From: Ancylobacter rudongensis
Lineage (GTDB): Bacteria; Pseudomonadota; Alphaproteobacteria; Rhizobiales; Xanthobacteraceae
Length of the DNA stretch: 64,000 bases
Direction of reading: 5' to 3'
Assembly (NCBI RefSeq): GCF_900100155.1
Contig: NZ_FMTP01000002.1
Coordinates: 1 to 64,000 of the forward strand
Made by a program: the position numbers and the translations under genes. Every line of letters begins with the position of its first letter. The stretch's first letter is position 1. The notes beneath the pieces were generated by a model. The model saw only the letters and a list, made by a program, of their open reading frames with translations, was not told where the DNA came from and searched no databases. Shown in pieces: positions 8,407 to 17,532 of this stretch.

Positions 8407-9378
8407 TCACCCCTCCACGGTGAATTCCCCCGCCAGCCTTTCGCCCACCAGCGCCGCCACCGCGCCGCGCTGCGCGGCCAGCCTCGCCCGGCAGAAGGCG
8501 GCGATCTCGCGTGGCAGGCGCCCCAGTTCCTGCCGGCGGGCGATGAGGGTGAGGTGCCGCGTCAGCCCCGGCCCTGGTAATGCGTGGCAGGCGAGGCCAT
8601 CGAGCGGCAGGCCAGCCTCCAGCAGGCAGAGCGGGGTGGTGACGGCGAAGCCCGCCCCTTCCACCACTGCGGCGGTGACGCCGAAGGGCGTGTCGAATTC
8701 CAGCGGGCGCGGCAGATCGAGCCGCAGCCGGCGCAGATGCCGCTCCACCTCCATGCCGGTCTTGGAACGGGCGGAAAAGCGCACCAGCGGCCGCGCGCGC
8801 GCCAGTTCCTCCAGCGCGGCGGCCGAAGCGGGAGCCTCGCACGCGGCGGGGATCAGCAGCACATAGGGCTCGGTGAGCAGCGGCCAGCGCTCCAGCCCCT
8901 CGATCTCGTCGAGATCGTCGGCGCCGACCAGCAAATCGAGCTGGCGGGTGAGCAGCGCCCCGGCATGCGAGGCGGTGAGGCCGGACAGCAGCGAGACCTG
9001 CTCCGCCTTCTCGCCCAGCGCCCGGGCGAGCGGCGCCATCAATGCCCGCGAGAGCGAATCCACCAGCCCCGCGCGCAGCAGCGGCAGGCGAGCGTGCTCG
9101 GCCTCGCGCAGCAGCGGCGCGATCTGCCGCGCTTCCGAGAGCAGGGCGCTGGCGCGCTGGCGCAGCGCGCCGCCGGCAGCGGTGAGGCCGAGCGGGCGGG
9201 CGCTGCGGTCGAACAGGCCGATGCCGATGCGGCGCTCGAGATCGGCCACCGCCTGCGAGATGGCCGGCTGGGTCAGGCCGAGCCGGCGCGCCGCCTGCGC
9301 CATGGTGCCGGCGTCGCAGACCGCGAGGAAGATTTCCAGCGCCCGGAGGTCGAAGGGCAGCGTGTCGGCGGGGGGCAT
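8407..9378 (-). CDS. LysR-family regulator of the sox/mgd operon
   Basis: The 323-residue protein has an N-terminal winged helix-turn-helix (residues about 10-70, with MAQAARRLGLTQPAISQAVA) and a C-terminal periplasmic-binding-protein-like effector domain. It is transcribed divergently from the sarcosine oxidase/N-methylglutamate dehydrogenase operon. A strong LysR-type palindrome lies between them (9531-9547), so control of that operon and autoregulation are likely. The effector is probably a methylated amine or amino acid, by context only. Confidence 0.88.
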   Translation of the reverse strand: MPPADTLPFDLRALEIFLAVCDAGTMAQAARRLGLTQPAISQAVADLERRIGIGLFDRSARPLGLTAAGGALRQRASALLSEARQIAPLLREAEHARLPLLRAGLVDSLSRALMAPLARALGEKAEQVSLLSGLTASHAGALLTRQLDLLVGADDLDEIEGLERWPLLTEPYVLLIPAACEAPASAAALEELARARPLVRFSARSKTGMEVERHLRRLRLDLPRPLEFDTPFGVTAAVVEGAGFAVTTPLCLLEAGLPLDGLACHALPGPGLTRHLTLIARRQELGRLPREIAAFCRARLAAQRGAVAALVGERLAGEFTVEG

Positions 9379-9407
9379 GGCTCGTGTCTCCTTACATCCC
9401 GCCGGCC

Positions 9408-9510
9408 GTCATCCTGAGGTGCCCGGGCGCCAGCCGGGCGTTGAGGGATGCTCGCGGAGCGTCCGGAACGCTATCCTTCGAGGCTCGTTTTCCTCTCGCC
9501 TCAGGATGAC
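9408..9510. repeat. dispersed inverted repeat, CATCCTGAGGTG/CCTCAGGATGAC type
   Basis: GTCATCCTGAGGT at the left and CCTCAGGATGAC at the right frame about 100 bp just upstream of the LysR start. The same element type occurs at 28272-28312, 30033-30139 and 38604-38706. It resembles the intergenic mosaic elements common in Hyphomicrobiales. Confidence 0.75.
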
Positions 9511-9530
9511 CGCATCCTCCAGGCCCCGCC

Positions 9531-9547
9531 TATAACTAAAACTTATA
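9531..9547. promoter_or_regulatory. LysR-type operator in sox/mgd promoter
   Basis: The sequence TATAACTAAAACTTATA is an inverted repeat (TATAA/TTATA, 7-bp spacer) that contains the T-N11-A core of LysR boxes. It lies in an AT-rich patch of an otherwise GC-rich region, between the divergent regulator and the operon start at 9618. Confidence 0.7.
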
Positions 9548-9617
9548 TTATCACCGGATCGGCGTTGATCTATAGGTTTTCACCGTGTCCGGCAGCGATT
9601 GTCCCCAGCGAGCCCTC

Positions 9618-10868
9618 ATGCGCTATTCCTTCCTCAGCATCCTCGCCAACGGGCTCTCCGGCCAGAAGGGCTGGGCCCCGGCCTGGCGCGACGCGGCGCC
9701 CAAGCCCGCCTATGACGTGATCATCGTCGGCGGCGGCGGGCATGGGCTGGCCACCGCCTATTACCTCGCCAAGGTGCATGGCATCCGCAATGTGGCGGTG
9801 CTGGAAAAGGGCGTGATCGGCTCCGGCAATGCCGGGCGCAACACCACCATCATCCGCTCCAACTACCTGCTGCCGGGCAATGAGCCGTTCTACGAATGGT
9901 CGATGAAGCTCTGGGAAGGGCTGGAGCAGGAGCTGAACTACAACGCGATGGTGAGCCAGCGCGGCATTCTCAACCTGTTCCATTCCGACGCCCAGCGCGA
10001 CGCCTATGCAAGGCGCGGCAACGCGATGCGGCTCGCCGGAGTCGATTCCGAGCTGCTGGACAAGGCCCGGGTCAAGGCGATGTACCCGTTCCTCGATTTC
10101 GACAATGCGCGCTTTCCCATCCAGGGCGGGCTGCTGCAGGCCCGCGCCGGCACCGCCCGCCATGACGCCGTGGTGTGGGGCTATGCCCGCGCCGCCGACC
10201 GGCTCGGCGTCGACATCGTGCAGAATTGCGAGGTGACCGGGTTCATCCGCGAGGGCGACGCCATTGTCGGGGTGGAGACCACGCGCGGGCCGGTGCGGGC
10301 CGGCAAGGTGGCGGTGGCGGTGGCGGGTTCGTCATCGCGCGTCGCCGGCATGGCCGGGCTGCGGCTGCCGATCGAGAGCCATGTGCTGCAGGCCTTCGTC
10401 TCCGAGGGGTTGAAGCCGCTGGTCGACGGCGTCATCACCTTCGGCGCCGGGCATTTCTACATCTCGCAGTCCGACAAGGGCGGGCTCGTCTTTGGCGGCG
10501 ATATTGACGGCTACAATTCCTACGCCCAGCGCGGCAACCTCCCCGTGATCGAGGATGTGTGCGAGGGCGGCATGGCCTTGATGCCGCGCCTCGGCCGGCT
10601 GCGGCTGCTGCGCCACTGGGGCGGTATCATGGACATGTCGATGGACGGCTCGCCGATCATCGACCGCACGCCGGTGCCGGGGCTCTATCTCAATGCCGGC
10701 TGGTGCTATGGCGGCTTCAAGGCGACGCCGGCCTCGGGCTGGTGCTTCGCCCATCTGCTGGCGACGGGCGCGCCGCACGAGACCGCCGGCGCCTTCCGGC
10801 TCGACCGCTTCCGCACCGGCCACCTCATCGACGAAAAGGGAGTCGGCGCCCAGCCGAACCTGCATTGA
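9618..10868 (+). CDS. soxB: sarcosine oxidase beta subunit / N-methylglutamate dehydrogenase subunit A
   Basis: The 416-residue FAD-dependent amine oxidase (DAO fold) has a dinucleotide motif IIVGGGGHGLATAYYL near residues 34-50 and a conserved His182 (GTARHDAVVWGYA) in the region where the family holds covalent FMN. It forms the catalytic subunit of a heterotetramer that oxidises N-methyl amino acids, passing the C1 unit to tetrahydrofolate in the alpha subunit. I chose the ATG at 9618 (MRYSFLSIL, typical of the family) over 9585. Whether the substrate is sarcosine or N-methylglutamate cannot be read directly; the glxBCD/gmaS-like genes nearby favour the latter (then mgdA). Confidence 0.88.
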   Translation: MRYSFLSILANGLSGQKGWAPAWRDAAPKPAYDVIIVGGGGHGLATAYYLAKVHGIRNVAVLEKGVIGSGNAGRNTTIIRSNYLLPGNEPFYEWSMKLWEGLEQELNYNAMVSQRGILNLFHSDAQRDAYARRGNAMRLAGVDSELLDKARVKAMYPFLDFDNARFPIQGGLLQARAGTARHDAVVWGYARAADRLGVDIVQNCEVTGFIREGDAIVGVETTRGPVRAGKVAVAVAGSSSRVAGMAGLRLPIESHVLQAFVSEGLKPLVDGVITFGAGHFYISQSDKGGLVFGGDIDGYNSYAQRGNLPVIEDVCEGGMALMPRLGRLRLLRHWGGIMDMSMDGSPIIDRTPVPGLYLNAGWCYGGFKATPASGWCFAHLLATGAPHETAGAFRLDRFRTGHLIDEKGVGAQPNLH

Positions 10869-10910
10869 GGATGGGGTTTGTTGAAATGAAGCCGCCGGTG
10901 GCGGTGTTTC

Positions 10911-11019
10911 TCCCGGGTCCCGGATCGGCGCTGCGCGTTGCGCAGCTTGTCCGGGAAACAGGAGCTTCGTGTCCCGGACAAGCGCAGGCGCAGCCGGAGC
11001 GCCGATCCGGGACCCAGCG
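10911..11019. repeat. CCGGA-type palindromes between soxB and soxD
   Basis: Two CCGGGTCCCGGATCGGCG...TTGTCCGGG-like palindromes lie in the 205-bp gap between the first and second subunit genes. Such RNA hairpins can stabilise the upstream mRNA or lower downstream expression. Confidence 0.65.
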
Positions 11020-11073
11020 TACAGACCCGCGCAGCGTCCTCATCCCTGTCGCCTCTCCCGAAGGTGCCGCCTG

Positions 11074-11346
11074 ATGCGTATTCCCTGCCCCTATTGCGGC
11101 GAACGCGACGCCCATGAATTCGCCTATCTCGGCGACGCTACCGTGACCCGCCCGGACCCGGCGGCGGCGGACGCCGCACAGGCATTCCACGATTATGTCT
11201 ATCTGCGCGACAACCCGGCCGGGGCGCATCAGGAGTGGTGGTACCACGCCAATGGCTGCCGGCAGTGGCTGCGCGTCGCCCGCGACACCCGCACCCACGC
11301 CATCGCGGCGGCCACGTCCGCCCGCGTTTCCGGAGAGCCGGCATGA
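11074..11346 (+). CDS. soxD: sarcosine oxidase delta subunit
   Basis: The 90-residue protein contains the zinc site of the delta family: Cys5 and Cys8 in CPYCGERD, then His58 and Cys62 in YHANGCRQW. It is a structural subunit of the heterotetrameric oxidase. I chose the ATG at 11074 because the family begins MRIPCPYCG; the upstream open frame is repeat sequence. Its stop overlaps the soxA start (ATGA), which is typical translational coupling. In an N-methylglutamate pathway it would be mgdB. Confidence 0.92.
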   Translation: MRIPCPYCGERDAHEFAYLGDATVTRPDPAAADAAQAFHDYVYLRDNPAGAHQEWWYHANGCRQWLRVARDTRTHAIAAATSARVSGEPA

Positions 11347-14315
11347 GCGCGCCCAACCGCAACCGGCTCACCAGCGGCGGCCTGATCGACCGGGAAAAGC
11401 CGCTCGGCTTCCGCTTCGACGGCACCGCCTATCGCGGCTATGAGGGCGACACGCTCGCCTCGGCGCTGCTGGCCAATGGCGTGCGGCTGGTCGGCCGCTC
11501 GTTCAAATATCACCGCCCGCGCGGCATCGTCGCAGCCGGGGCGGAGGAGCCGAACGCGCTGGTGGAACTGCGCACCGGCGCGCGGCGCGAGCCCAACAGC
11601 CGCGCCACCGTCACCGAGCTGTATGACGGACTGGAGGCGACCAGCCAGAACCGCTGGCCCTCGCTCGCCGTCGACGCGCTCAGCGTCAACCGCTTCCTGT
11701 CACCCTTTCTCGGCGCCGGCTTCTACTACAAGACCTTCATGTGGCCCGCCGCCTTCTGGGAGAAGCTGTACGAGCCGATCATCCGCCGCGCCGCCGGGCT
11801 CGGCCGGGCGGCGGAGGAGGCGGACCCCGACCATTACGAGAAGGCCACCGCCTTCTGCGACCTGCTGGTCATCGGCGCCGGCCCGGCCGGGCTGATGGCG
11901 GCGCTGGCGGCGGCGCGTTCAGGGGCGCGGGTGATCCTCGCCGACGAGGATTTCCTGCCCGGCGGCGGGCTGAATGCCGAGGCCGGCGATATTGGCCGCC
12001 AGCCGGCACCGGCCTTCGCCGCCGCGATCGCCGCGGAACTGATGAACCTGCCCAATGTGCGGGTGATGCGCCGCACCAGCGTGTTCGGCGTCTATGACAG
12101 CGGCACCTATGGGGCGCTGGAGCGGGTGAGCGATCATCTGCCCGTCCCCGCCCCGTTCCAGCCGCGCCAGCGGCTGTGGCGGCTGATCGCCCGGCGCGCC
12201 GTGCTGGCGGCGGGGGCCACCGAGCGGCCGATCGTGTTCGGCGGCAATGACCGACCGGGGGTGATGCTGGCCGGGGCGGTCGGCAGCTATGTGCAGCGCC
12301 ACGCCGCGCTGCCGGGGCAAAAGATCGCGCTGTTCGCCAATAATGACGGCGCCTGGCGGGACATGCTCGCCGCCCACGCCGCCGGGGCGTCGGTGGAGAC
12401 CATCCTCGATGTGCGCGCCGAGGTGGCGCCTGACCTGGTCGCGGCGGCGCGGGCCGAGGGCATTCGCGTGCTCACCGGGGCGCAGGTGATCGCCACACAG
12501 GGCAAGACGCTCACCGGGTTCACCGTCGCCACCGCGTCGGGCACCGAGCGGATCGCCGCCGACACGCTGGCCGTCTCCGGCGGCTGGTCGCCGGCCCTGC
12601 ACCTCACCTGCCACCATGGCGGCAAGCCCAGATGGGACGAGGCGATCGCCGCCTTCGTGCCCGGCACCTGCCCGCCGGGGCTCACCGTGGCCGGTGCGGC
12701 AAAGGGGATTTTCGGCCTCGGCGCCTGCCTGAAGGACGGCGCGGCGATCGGCGCGGAAGCCGCTGGGGCGCTCGGCTTCGCTGTTCCGGCGCTTGATGTG
12801 CCTGAAGTGGCGGACGCCCCCTTCGCCCTCGCGCCGTTCTGGCATGTCGAGGGCTCGAAGGGCGCGGCCTTTGTCGATCTGCAGAACGACGTCACCGCCA
12901 AGGATGTCGGCATTGCCCACAAGGAAGGCTTCCGCTCGGTCGAACTGCTCAAGCGCTATACTACGCTGGGCATGGCGACCGACCAGGGGCGGACTTCCAA
13001 CGTCACCGGCCTCGCCATCATGGCGAGCCTCACCGGCGCCTCGATCCCCGAGACCGGCACCACCATCTTCCGCCCGCCCTACACGCCGGTCTCGCTCGGC
13101 GCGCTGGCCGGGCACCACAGGGGGAAGGATTTCCGCCCCGTCCGCCTCACCCCGACCCATGAATGGGCGCGCGCGCAGGGCGCGGTGTTCATCGAGACCG
13201 GGGCGTGGCTGCGGGCGCAGTATTTCCCCCGCAAGGGCGAGACCGACTGGCTGGAGACCGTCTCGCGCGAGGTGACGGCGGTGCGTTCTTCCGTCGGACT
13301 GATCGACGTCTCGACCTTCGGCAAGATCGACTTGCAGGGGGCGGATGTCGGCGCCTTCCTCGACCGGGTCTACATCAACGGCTTCGCCGCGCTCGCGGTG
13401 GGCAAGGCGCGCTATGGCGTCATGCTGCGCGAGGACGGCATGGTGATGGATGACGGCACCACCGCGCGGCTGGCGCCCGAGCATTACGTGATGACCACCA
13501 CCACCGCCAATGCGGCCAAGGTGTTTCAGCATCTGGAGTTCTGCCTGCAGGTGCTGTGGCCGGAGCTCGACGTGGCGCTGTCTTCCGTCTCCGAGCAATG
13601 GGCGCAGATCGCCATCGCCGGCCCCCGCGCCCGCGACGTCCTGGCCCGGGTGGCCGATGGCGATGTGTCGAACGCCGCGCTGCCCTTCATGGGCGCGATC
13701 GAGGGCACGGTCATGGGCGGGGTGAAGGCGCGGCTGTTCCGCCTCTCCTTCTCCGGCGAGCTCGGCTATGAGATCGCGGTGCCGGCCCGCCAGGGCGCGG
13801 CGCTCGCCAGCGCGCTGATGCAGGCGGGCGAGGAGTTCGGCATCACCCCCTATGGCATCGAGGCGCTGGGGGTGATGCGGATCGAGAAGGGCCATGTCTC
13901 CGGCAACGAATTGTCCGGCCAGACCACCGCCGGCGATCTCGGCTTCGGCCGCATGGCCTCGACCAAGAAGGACTATATCGGCCGCGTGATGGCCGCCCGG
14001 CCGGGGCTGACCGACCCGGAGCGGCCGTGCTTCGTCGGCTTCAAGCCGGTGGACCCCTCGCGCCGGCTGCGGGCGGGCGCGCATTTCCTTAACCTCGGCG
14101 CGACGCCTGATATGGCGAACGACCAGGGCTACATGACCTCGGTCGCCTATTCCCCGCATCTGCGCCACTGGATCGGCCTCGGCCTGATCAAGCGCGGGCC
14201 GGAGCGCCTGGGCGAGCGGGTGCGCGCCTATGACCCGGTGCGCGGCGAGGAAATCGAGGTAGAAATCTGCGCGCCCGGCTTCATCGACCCGGAAGGAGTG
14301 CGCCTTCGTGGCTGA
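11343..14315 (+). CDS. soxA: sarcosine oxidase alpha subunit / N-methylglutamate dehydrogenase large subunit
   Basis: The 990-residue protein has three regions: an N-terminal 2Fe-2S-like fold lacking cysteines (SFKYHRPRGIVAAG), a central NAD(P)-binding oxidoreductase (DLLVIGAGPAGLMAALAA, near residues 175-195), and a C-terminal glycine-cleavage-T-like folate domain from about residue 610 (VGLIDVSTFGKIDLQG). The last domain captures the oxidised methyl group as 5,10-methylene-tetrahydrofolate. I chose the ATG at 11343 (MSAPNRNRLTSGGL), which overlaps the soxD stop. A mgdC role is possible. Confidence 0.92.
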   Translation: MSAPNRNRLTSGGLIDREKPLGFRFDGTAYRGYEGDTLASALLANGVRLVGRSFKYHRPRGIVAAGAEEPNALVELRTGARREPNSRATVTELYDGLEATSQNRWPSLAVDALSVNRFLSPFLGAGFYYKTFMWPAAFWEKLYEPIIRRAAGLGRAAEEADPDHYEKATAFCDLLVIGAGPAGLMAALAAARSGARVILADEDFLPGGGLNAEAGDIGRQPAPAFAAAIAAELMNLPNVRVMRRTSVFGVYDSGTYGALERVSDHLPVPAPFQPRQRLWRLIARRAVLAAGATERPIVFGGNDRPGVMLAGAVGSYVQRHAALPGQKIALFANNDGAWRDMLAAHAAGASVETILDVRAEVAPDLVAAARAEGIRVLTGAQVIATQGKTLTGFTVATASGTERIAADTLAVSGGWSPALHLTCHHGGKPRWDEAIAAFVPGTCPPGLTVAGAAKGIFGLGACLKDGAAIGAEAAGALGFAVPALDVPEVADAPFALAPFWHVEGSKGAAFVDLQNDVTAKDVGIAHKEGFRSVELLKRYTTLGMATDQGRTSNVTGLAIMASLTGASIPETGTTIFRPPYTPVSLGALAGHHRGKDFRPVRLTPTHEWARAQGAVFIETGAWLRAQYFPRKGETDWLETVSREVTAVRSSVGLIDVSTFGKIDLQGADVGAFLDRVYINGFAALAVGKARYGVMLREDGMVMDDGTTARLAPEHYVMTTTTANAAKVFQHLEFCLQVLWPELDVALSSVSEQWAQIAIAGPRARDVLARVADGDVSNAALPFMGAIEGTVMGGVKARLFRLSFSGELGYEIAVPARQGAALASALMQAGEEFGITPYGIEALGVMRIEKGHVSGNELSGQTTAGDLGFGRMASTKKDYIGRVMAARPGLTDPERPCFVGFKPVDPSRRLRAGAHFLNLGATPDMANDQGYMTSVAYSPHLRHWIGLGLIKRGPERLGERVRAYDPVRGEEIEVEICAPGFIDPEGVRLRG

Positions 14316-14931
14316 CCATTCGTCTCACGATCCCCTCGCGGGCATCCCGTTCGACCTTGTGCCCCCGTCCGGTGCCTATGGCGCGGCGGGGGAGGCGAGC
14401 GTCACCGTTTCCACCGTTGAGACGCCGTTCATCGCCCTCGTCGTCGCCCGCAACGGCTTTGCCGCCAGTGTCGCGGGCCGGCTGGGGCGGGCCTTCGGGC
14501 TGGAGATCGCCGACCGGGCCGGCGCGGCGATGGGCGCGGCCTCCACCGTGGTCGGCACCGGGCCGGGACGCTTCCTCGTGCTGTCGAAGACCGAGCCGGA
14601 CCTTGCCGGCACGCTGCGGGCGCTGCTGGGGGCGGAGGCGGCGATCACCGAACAGGACGACGCCTTTGTCACCTTCGATCTCGCCGGCGACAAGGTGCCC
14701 GATCTCCTCGCCAAGGGCGCGCTGATCGACCTCGATCCGCGCGTGTTCCTGCCCGGCCACGCCGCCACCACCGTGATCGCCCATGTCGGCGTGACGCTGT
14801 GGCGGGTGCATGAGAGCGGCTGGCGCCTCTTGGTGGCGCGCAGCTATGAGGCCAGCTTCACGCGATTCCTCGTCGCCAGCGGCGCCGAGTTCGGCCTGCG
14901 TCTGGAGAATGGGACGGCGGGACGAGGTTGA
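14308..14931 (+). CDS. soxG: sarcosine oxidase gamma subunit
   Basis: The 207-residue protein belongs to the SoxG family, structurally related to GcvT but without a cofactor site. It completes the BDAG set. The start is GTG at 14308, supported by GGAAGGAG at 14291-14298, and overlaps the end of soxA by 8 bp. The late motif VGVTLWRVHESGWRLLVARS is characteristic. In an N-methylglutamate pathway it would be mgdD. Confidence 0.88.
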   Translation: MADHSSHDPLAGIPFDLVPPSGAYGAAGEASVTVSTVETPFIALVVARNGFAASVAGRLGRAFGLEIADRAGAAMGAASTVVGTGPGRFLVLSKTEPDLAGTLRALLGAEAAITEQDDAFVTFDLAGDKVPDLLAKGALIDLDPRVFLPGHAATTVIAHVGVTLWRVHESGWRLLVARSYEASFTRFLVASGAEFGLRLENGTAGRG

Positions 14932-15024
14932 CGGCGGCGCGCCGCGCGCTTTCCCCCGTCGCCCATCTCCCCTAGAACGGCCCGGCGCCTTCGCGGCGCA
15001 CCGGCGTTTCGACGAGACAGACCC

Positions 15025-15894
15025 ATGACCGACAGCACCGAACCCTGCATCCTCACCCTTTCCTGCCCGGACCGGCCGGGCATCGTCGCCGCCGTGGCCA
15101 CCTTCCTGTTCGAGCATGGCGGCAACATTCTGGAGGCGCAGCAGTTCGACGCCACCGAGAGCGGGCGCTTCTTCATGCGGGTGATGTTCGACCGCGCCGC
15201 CGGCTCCGGCCCGCTGGAGGCGCTCAAGGCGGATTTCGAGGCGGTCGCGAAAAAGTTTGCTTTCGACTGGCGCCTGCGCCCGCGCAGCCAGAAGCGCCGG
15301 GTGATGCTGCTGGTGTCGAAATTCGACCATTGCCTCGCCGATCTGCTCTATCGCTGGCGCATCGGCGAGATTCCGATGGAGATCGTCGCCATCGCCGCCA
15401 ATTACCCGCGCGAGACCTACGCCCATCTCGACTTCGACGGCCTGCCCTTCCACTACCTGCCGATCACCAAGGCGACCAAGATGGAGCAGGAAGCCCAGCT
15501 GTGGGAGCTGTTCCAGTCCAGCGGTGCCGAAGTGGCGGTGCTGGCGCGCTACATGCAGGTGCTGTCGGACGGGCTGTCGGCCAAGCTCTCGGGCCGCTGC
15601 ATCAACATCCACCATTCCTTCCTGCCCGGCTTCAAGGGCGCCAAGCCCTATCACCAGGCGCATGAGCGCGGGGTGAAGCTGATCGGCGCCACCGCCCATT
15701 ACGTCACCTCCGACCTCGACGAAGGCCCGATCATCGAGCAGGATGTGGAGCGCATCAGCCATCAGGACACCGCCGAGGACCTGGTGCGCAAGGGCCGCGA
15801 CATCGAGCGCCGCGTGCTCGCCCGGGCGCTGGCCTGGCACCTCGACGACCGGGTGCTGTTGAACGGCCATCGCACCGTGGTGTTCCGCGACTGA
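15025..15894 (+). CDS. purU: formyltetrahydrofolate deformylase
   Basis: The 289-residue enzyme hydrolyses 10-formyl-THF to formate and THF. An ACT domain (residues about 8-85, [15 protein letters not shown]) precedes a formyltransferase-type catalytic domain with the Asn-His-Asp set in [20 protein letters not shown] and TSDLDEGPI. It follows soxG by 93 bp and precedes folD by 10 bp. This is the expected route for C1 units released by sox/mgd: methylene-THF to formyl-THF (FolD) to formate (PurU), regenerating THF. Confidence 0.95.
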   Translation: MTDSTEPCILTLSCPDRPGIVAAVATFLFEHGGNILEAQQFDATESGRFFMRVMFDRAAGSGPLEALKADFEAVAKKFAFDWRLRPRSQKRRVMLLVSKFDHCLADLLYRWRIGEIPMEIVAIAANYPRETYAHLDFDGLPFHYLPITKATKMEQEAQLWELFQSSGAEVAVLARYMQVLSDGLSAKLSGRCINIHHSFLPGFKGAKPYHQAHERGVKLIGATAHYVTSDLDEGPIIEQDVERISHQDTAEDLVRKGRDIERRVLARALAWHLDDRVLLNGHRTVVFRD

Positions 15895-15904
15895 GGAGGC
15901 CATC

Positions 15905-16774
15905 ATGGTCGAGACCCGCCTGATCGACGGCAAGGCGTTTGCCGAGACGATGCGCGCCCGCCTCAAGGACGAGGTGGCGGCCTTTGTCGCCGCGACCGGC
16001 GTGACGCCGGGCCTCGCCGTGGTGCTGGTGGGCGAGGACCCCGCCAGCGCGGTCTATGTCCGCAACAAGGGCAAGCAGACGGCGGAGGCCGGCATGACCT
16101 CGATCGAGCACAAGCTGCCGGCCGACACCGCGCAGGACGACGTGCTGGCGCTGGTGCGGGCGCTGAACGCCGACCCGGCCGTGCATGGCATTCTCGTGCA
16201 GCTTCCCTTGCCCGCCCACATCGACGCGCAGGCGGTGCTCGCCACCATCGACCCGGCCAAGGATGTCGACGGCTTCCATGTGGTGAATGCCGGCCGGCTC
16301 GCCGTGGGGTTGGACGCGCTGGCGCCCTGCACGCCGCTCGGCTGCGTGATGCTGCTCAAGGACACGCTCGGCAGCCTCGCCGGGCTGGAAGCGGTGGTGG
16401 TCGGGCGCTCCAACATCGTCGGCAAGCCGCTCGCCCAGCTGCTGCTGCGCGAGGACTGCACCGTCACCATCGCCCATTCGCGCACCCGCGACCTGCCGGG
16501 CGTGTGCCGACGGGCGGATATTCTGATCGGCGCGGTCGGCCGGCCGGAGATGATCCGCGGCGACTGGATCAAGCCGGGCGCCACGGTGATCGATGTCGGC
16601 ATCAACCGGGTGGCGGGCGCCGATGGCAAGAACCGGCTGGTCGGCGATGTGGCATTCAATGAGGCGCAGGGCATTGCCGGCGCCATCACCCCGGTGCCCG
16701 GCGGCGTCGGCCCGATGACCATCGCCTGCCTGCTCGCCAACACGCTGACGGCGGCACGGCGGCAGGTGGGGTAG
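15905..16774 (+). CDS. folD: bifunctional methylene-THF dehydrogenase/cyclohydrolase
   Basis: The 289-residue protein has the catalytic Tyr/Lys motif [14 protein letters not shown], the signature [12 protein letters not shown], the nucleotide-binding [17 protein letters not shown] and the closing [16 protein letters not shown]. It converts 5,10-methylene-THF to 10-formyl-THF with NADP reduction. It sits directly after purU and is probably a pathway-dedicated paralogue in the methylated-amine operon rather than the only folD of the genome. Confidence 0.96.
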   Translation: MVETRLIDGKAFAETMRARLKDEVAAFVAATGVTPGLAVVLVGEDPASAVYVRNKGKQTAEAGMTSIEHKLPADTAQDDVLALVRALNADPAVHGILVQLPLPAHIDAQAVLATIDPAKDVDGFHVVNAGRLAVGLDALAPCTPLGCVMLLKDTLGSLAGLEAVVVGRSNIVGKPLAQLLLREDCTVTIAHSRTRDLPGVCRRADILIGAVGRPEMIRGDWIKPGATVIDVGINRVAGADGKNRLVGDVAFNEAQGIAGAITPVPGGVGPMTIACLLANTLTAARRQVG

Positions 16775-16823
16775 AATTCGCCGCAACATTGAAGATGGGC
16801 CCACTCAGGACTACATTGATGTC

Positions 16824-17132
16824 ATGAGCGCGAAGCGGCCGAACATTATGCGCGGAGGCTTCCAAAGCGGGGCAAAATCGCTTTCCGGGTCGACCTTGTC
16901 CCAAGCGGATAAGTCGTTGAAAGACGTTGGCCACACCATGGGCACGACAGCTGCGACTGGCGTGTCCGCAGAGATGACCAATGTCGATGAAACAACGCAA
17001 CGCACGAACGCTGCGTTGCGTGAAGGCGGCATCGACTATCAGGTGCCGGCCGGCGGCGCCTTCGATGCGAAGGTTTTCACCACCGCCGCGCTTAAGCGCT
17101 GGAGGAAGGTTGCTTCTCGGCTTGCCGAATGA
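16824..17132 (+). CDS. putative antitoxin partner of the Fic/Doc protein, unknown family
   Basis: This 102-residue frame is not recognised. The first 60 residues are rich in Ser, Thr, Gly and Ala; the last 40 (ALREGGIDYQVPAGGAFDAK, then LKRWRKVASRLAE) are more ordered and basic at the end. It overlaps the fic start by 4 bp (ATGA), the usual antitoxin-toxin arrangement, but it does not look like Phd. Local base composition is less GC-rich than the flanks, hinting at transfer. The start is uncertain (16824 or 16848; no strong ribosome site). Confidence 0.55.
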   Translation: MSAKRPNIMRGGFQSGAKSLSGSTLSQADKSLKDVGHTMGTTAATGVSAEMTNVDETTQRTNAALREGGIDYQVPAGGAFDAKVFTTAALKRWRKVASRLAE

Positions 17133-17524
17133 CGCTCAACGAGCCTCGCTGGATTACCGTGGCGGAGGCGGAGGATGTTGCGCGCGCCGTCGTTGAGGAA
17201 ACCGGCGAACCCTTCCTCATAAGAGACGGCGGATTGCTTGAATCGGCCGTTATGGCTGCGCGCAACCGTTGGCACTGCGAGGGCGAAGAAGACTTGGCGG
17301 AGCTGGGCCTCGGCACGGCGGTAGCCATTGAGCGCAATCATCCGTTCGAGCAGGGCAATAAGCGGGCGGCGTGGTTCTCAATGTTGGCCTTCTTCGCCTG
17401 CAATGGACTGGCGCTGCACAATGAGGATGACCCATCCCTTGCCGATCTCTTCGTCGAGGTCATCACTGGCGCCAAATCTCCTGAGGATCTGCTTGCCGCG
17501 ATGACCGTCGTCGCTTTGGACTGA
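17129..17524 (+). CDS. Fic/Doc-family toxin
   Basis: The 131-residue protein carries the complete Fic/Doc active site, IERNHPFEQGNKRAAWFSML, fitting HPF(D/E)xGN(G/K)R. The length matches Doc (about 125). Such enzymes AMP-transfer to or phosphorylate cellular targets such as EF-Tu; the GNK form (Lys instead of Gly) is typical of Doc kinases. It is coupled to the upstream unknown gene, so it looks like a type II toxin-antitoxin unit. It ends 8 bp from the convergent transhydrogenase gene and interrupts the methylated-amine block. Confidence 0.85.
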   Translation: MTLNEPRWITVAEAEDVARAVVEETGEPFLIRDGGLLESAVMAARNRWHCEGEEDLAELGLGTAVAIERNHPFEQGNKRAAWFSMLAFFACNGLALHNEDDPSLADLFVEVITGAKSPEDLLAAMTVVALD

Positions 17525-17532
17525 AAGCCCCC

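Noticed and set aside
9618-14931. Firm assignment of the four-subunit enzyme as sarcosine oxidase
   Set aside because: MgdABCD and SoxBDAG share all visible motifs; the symbols given are for the family and the substrate is left open.
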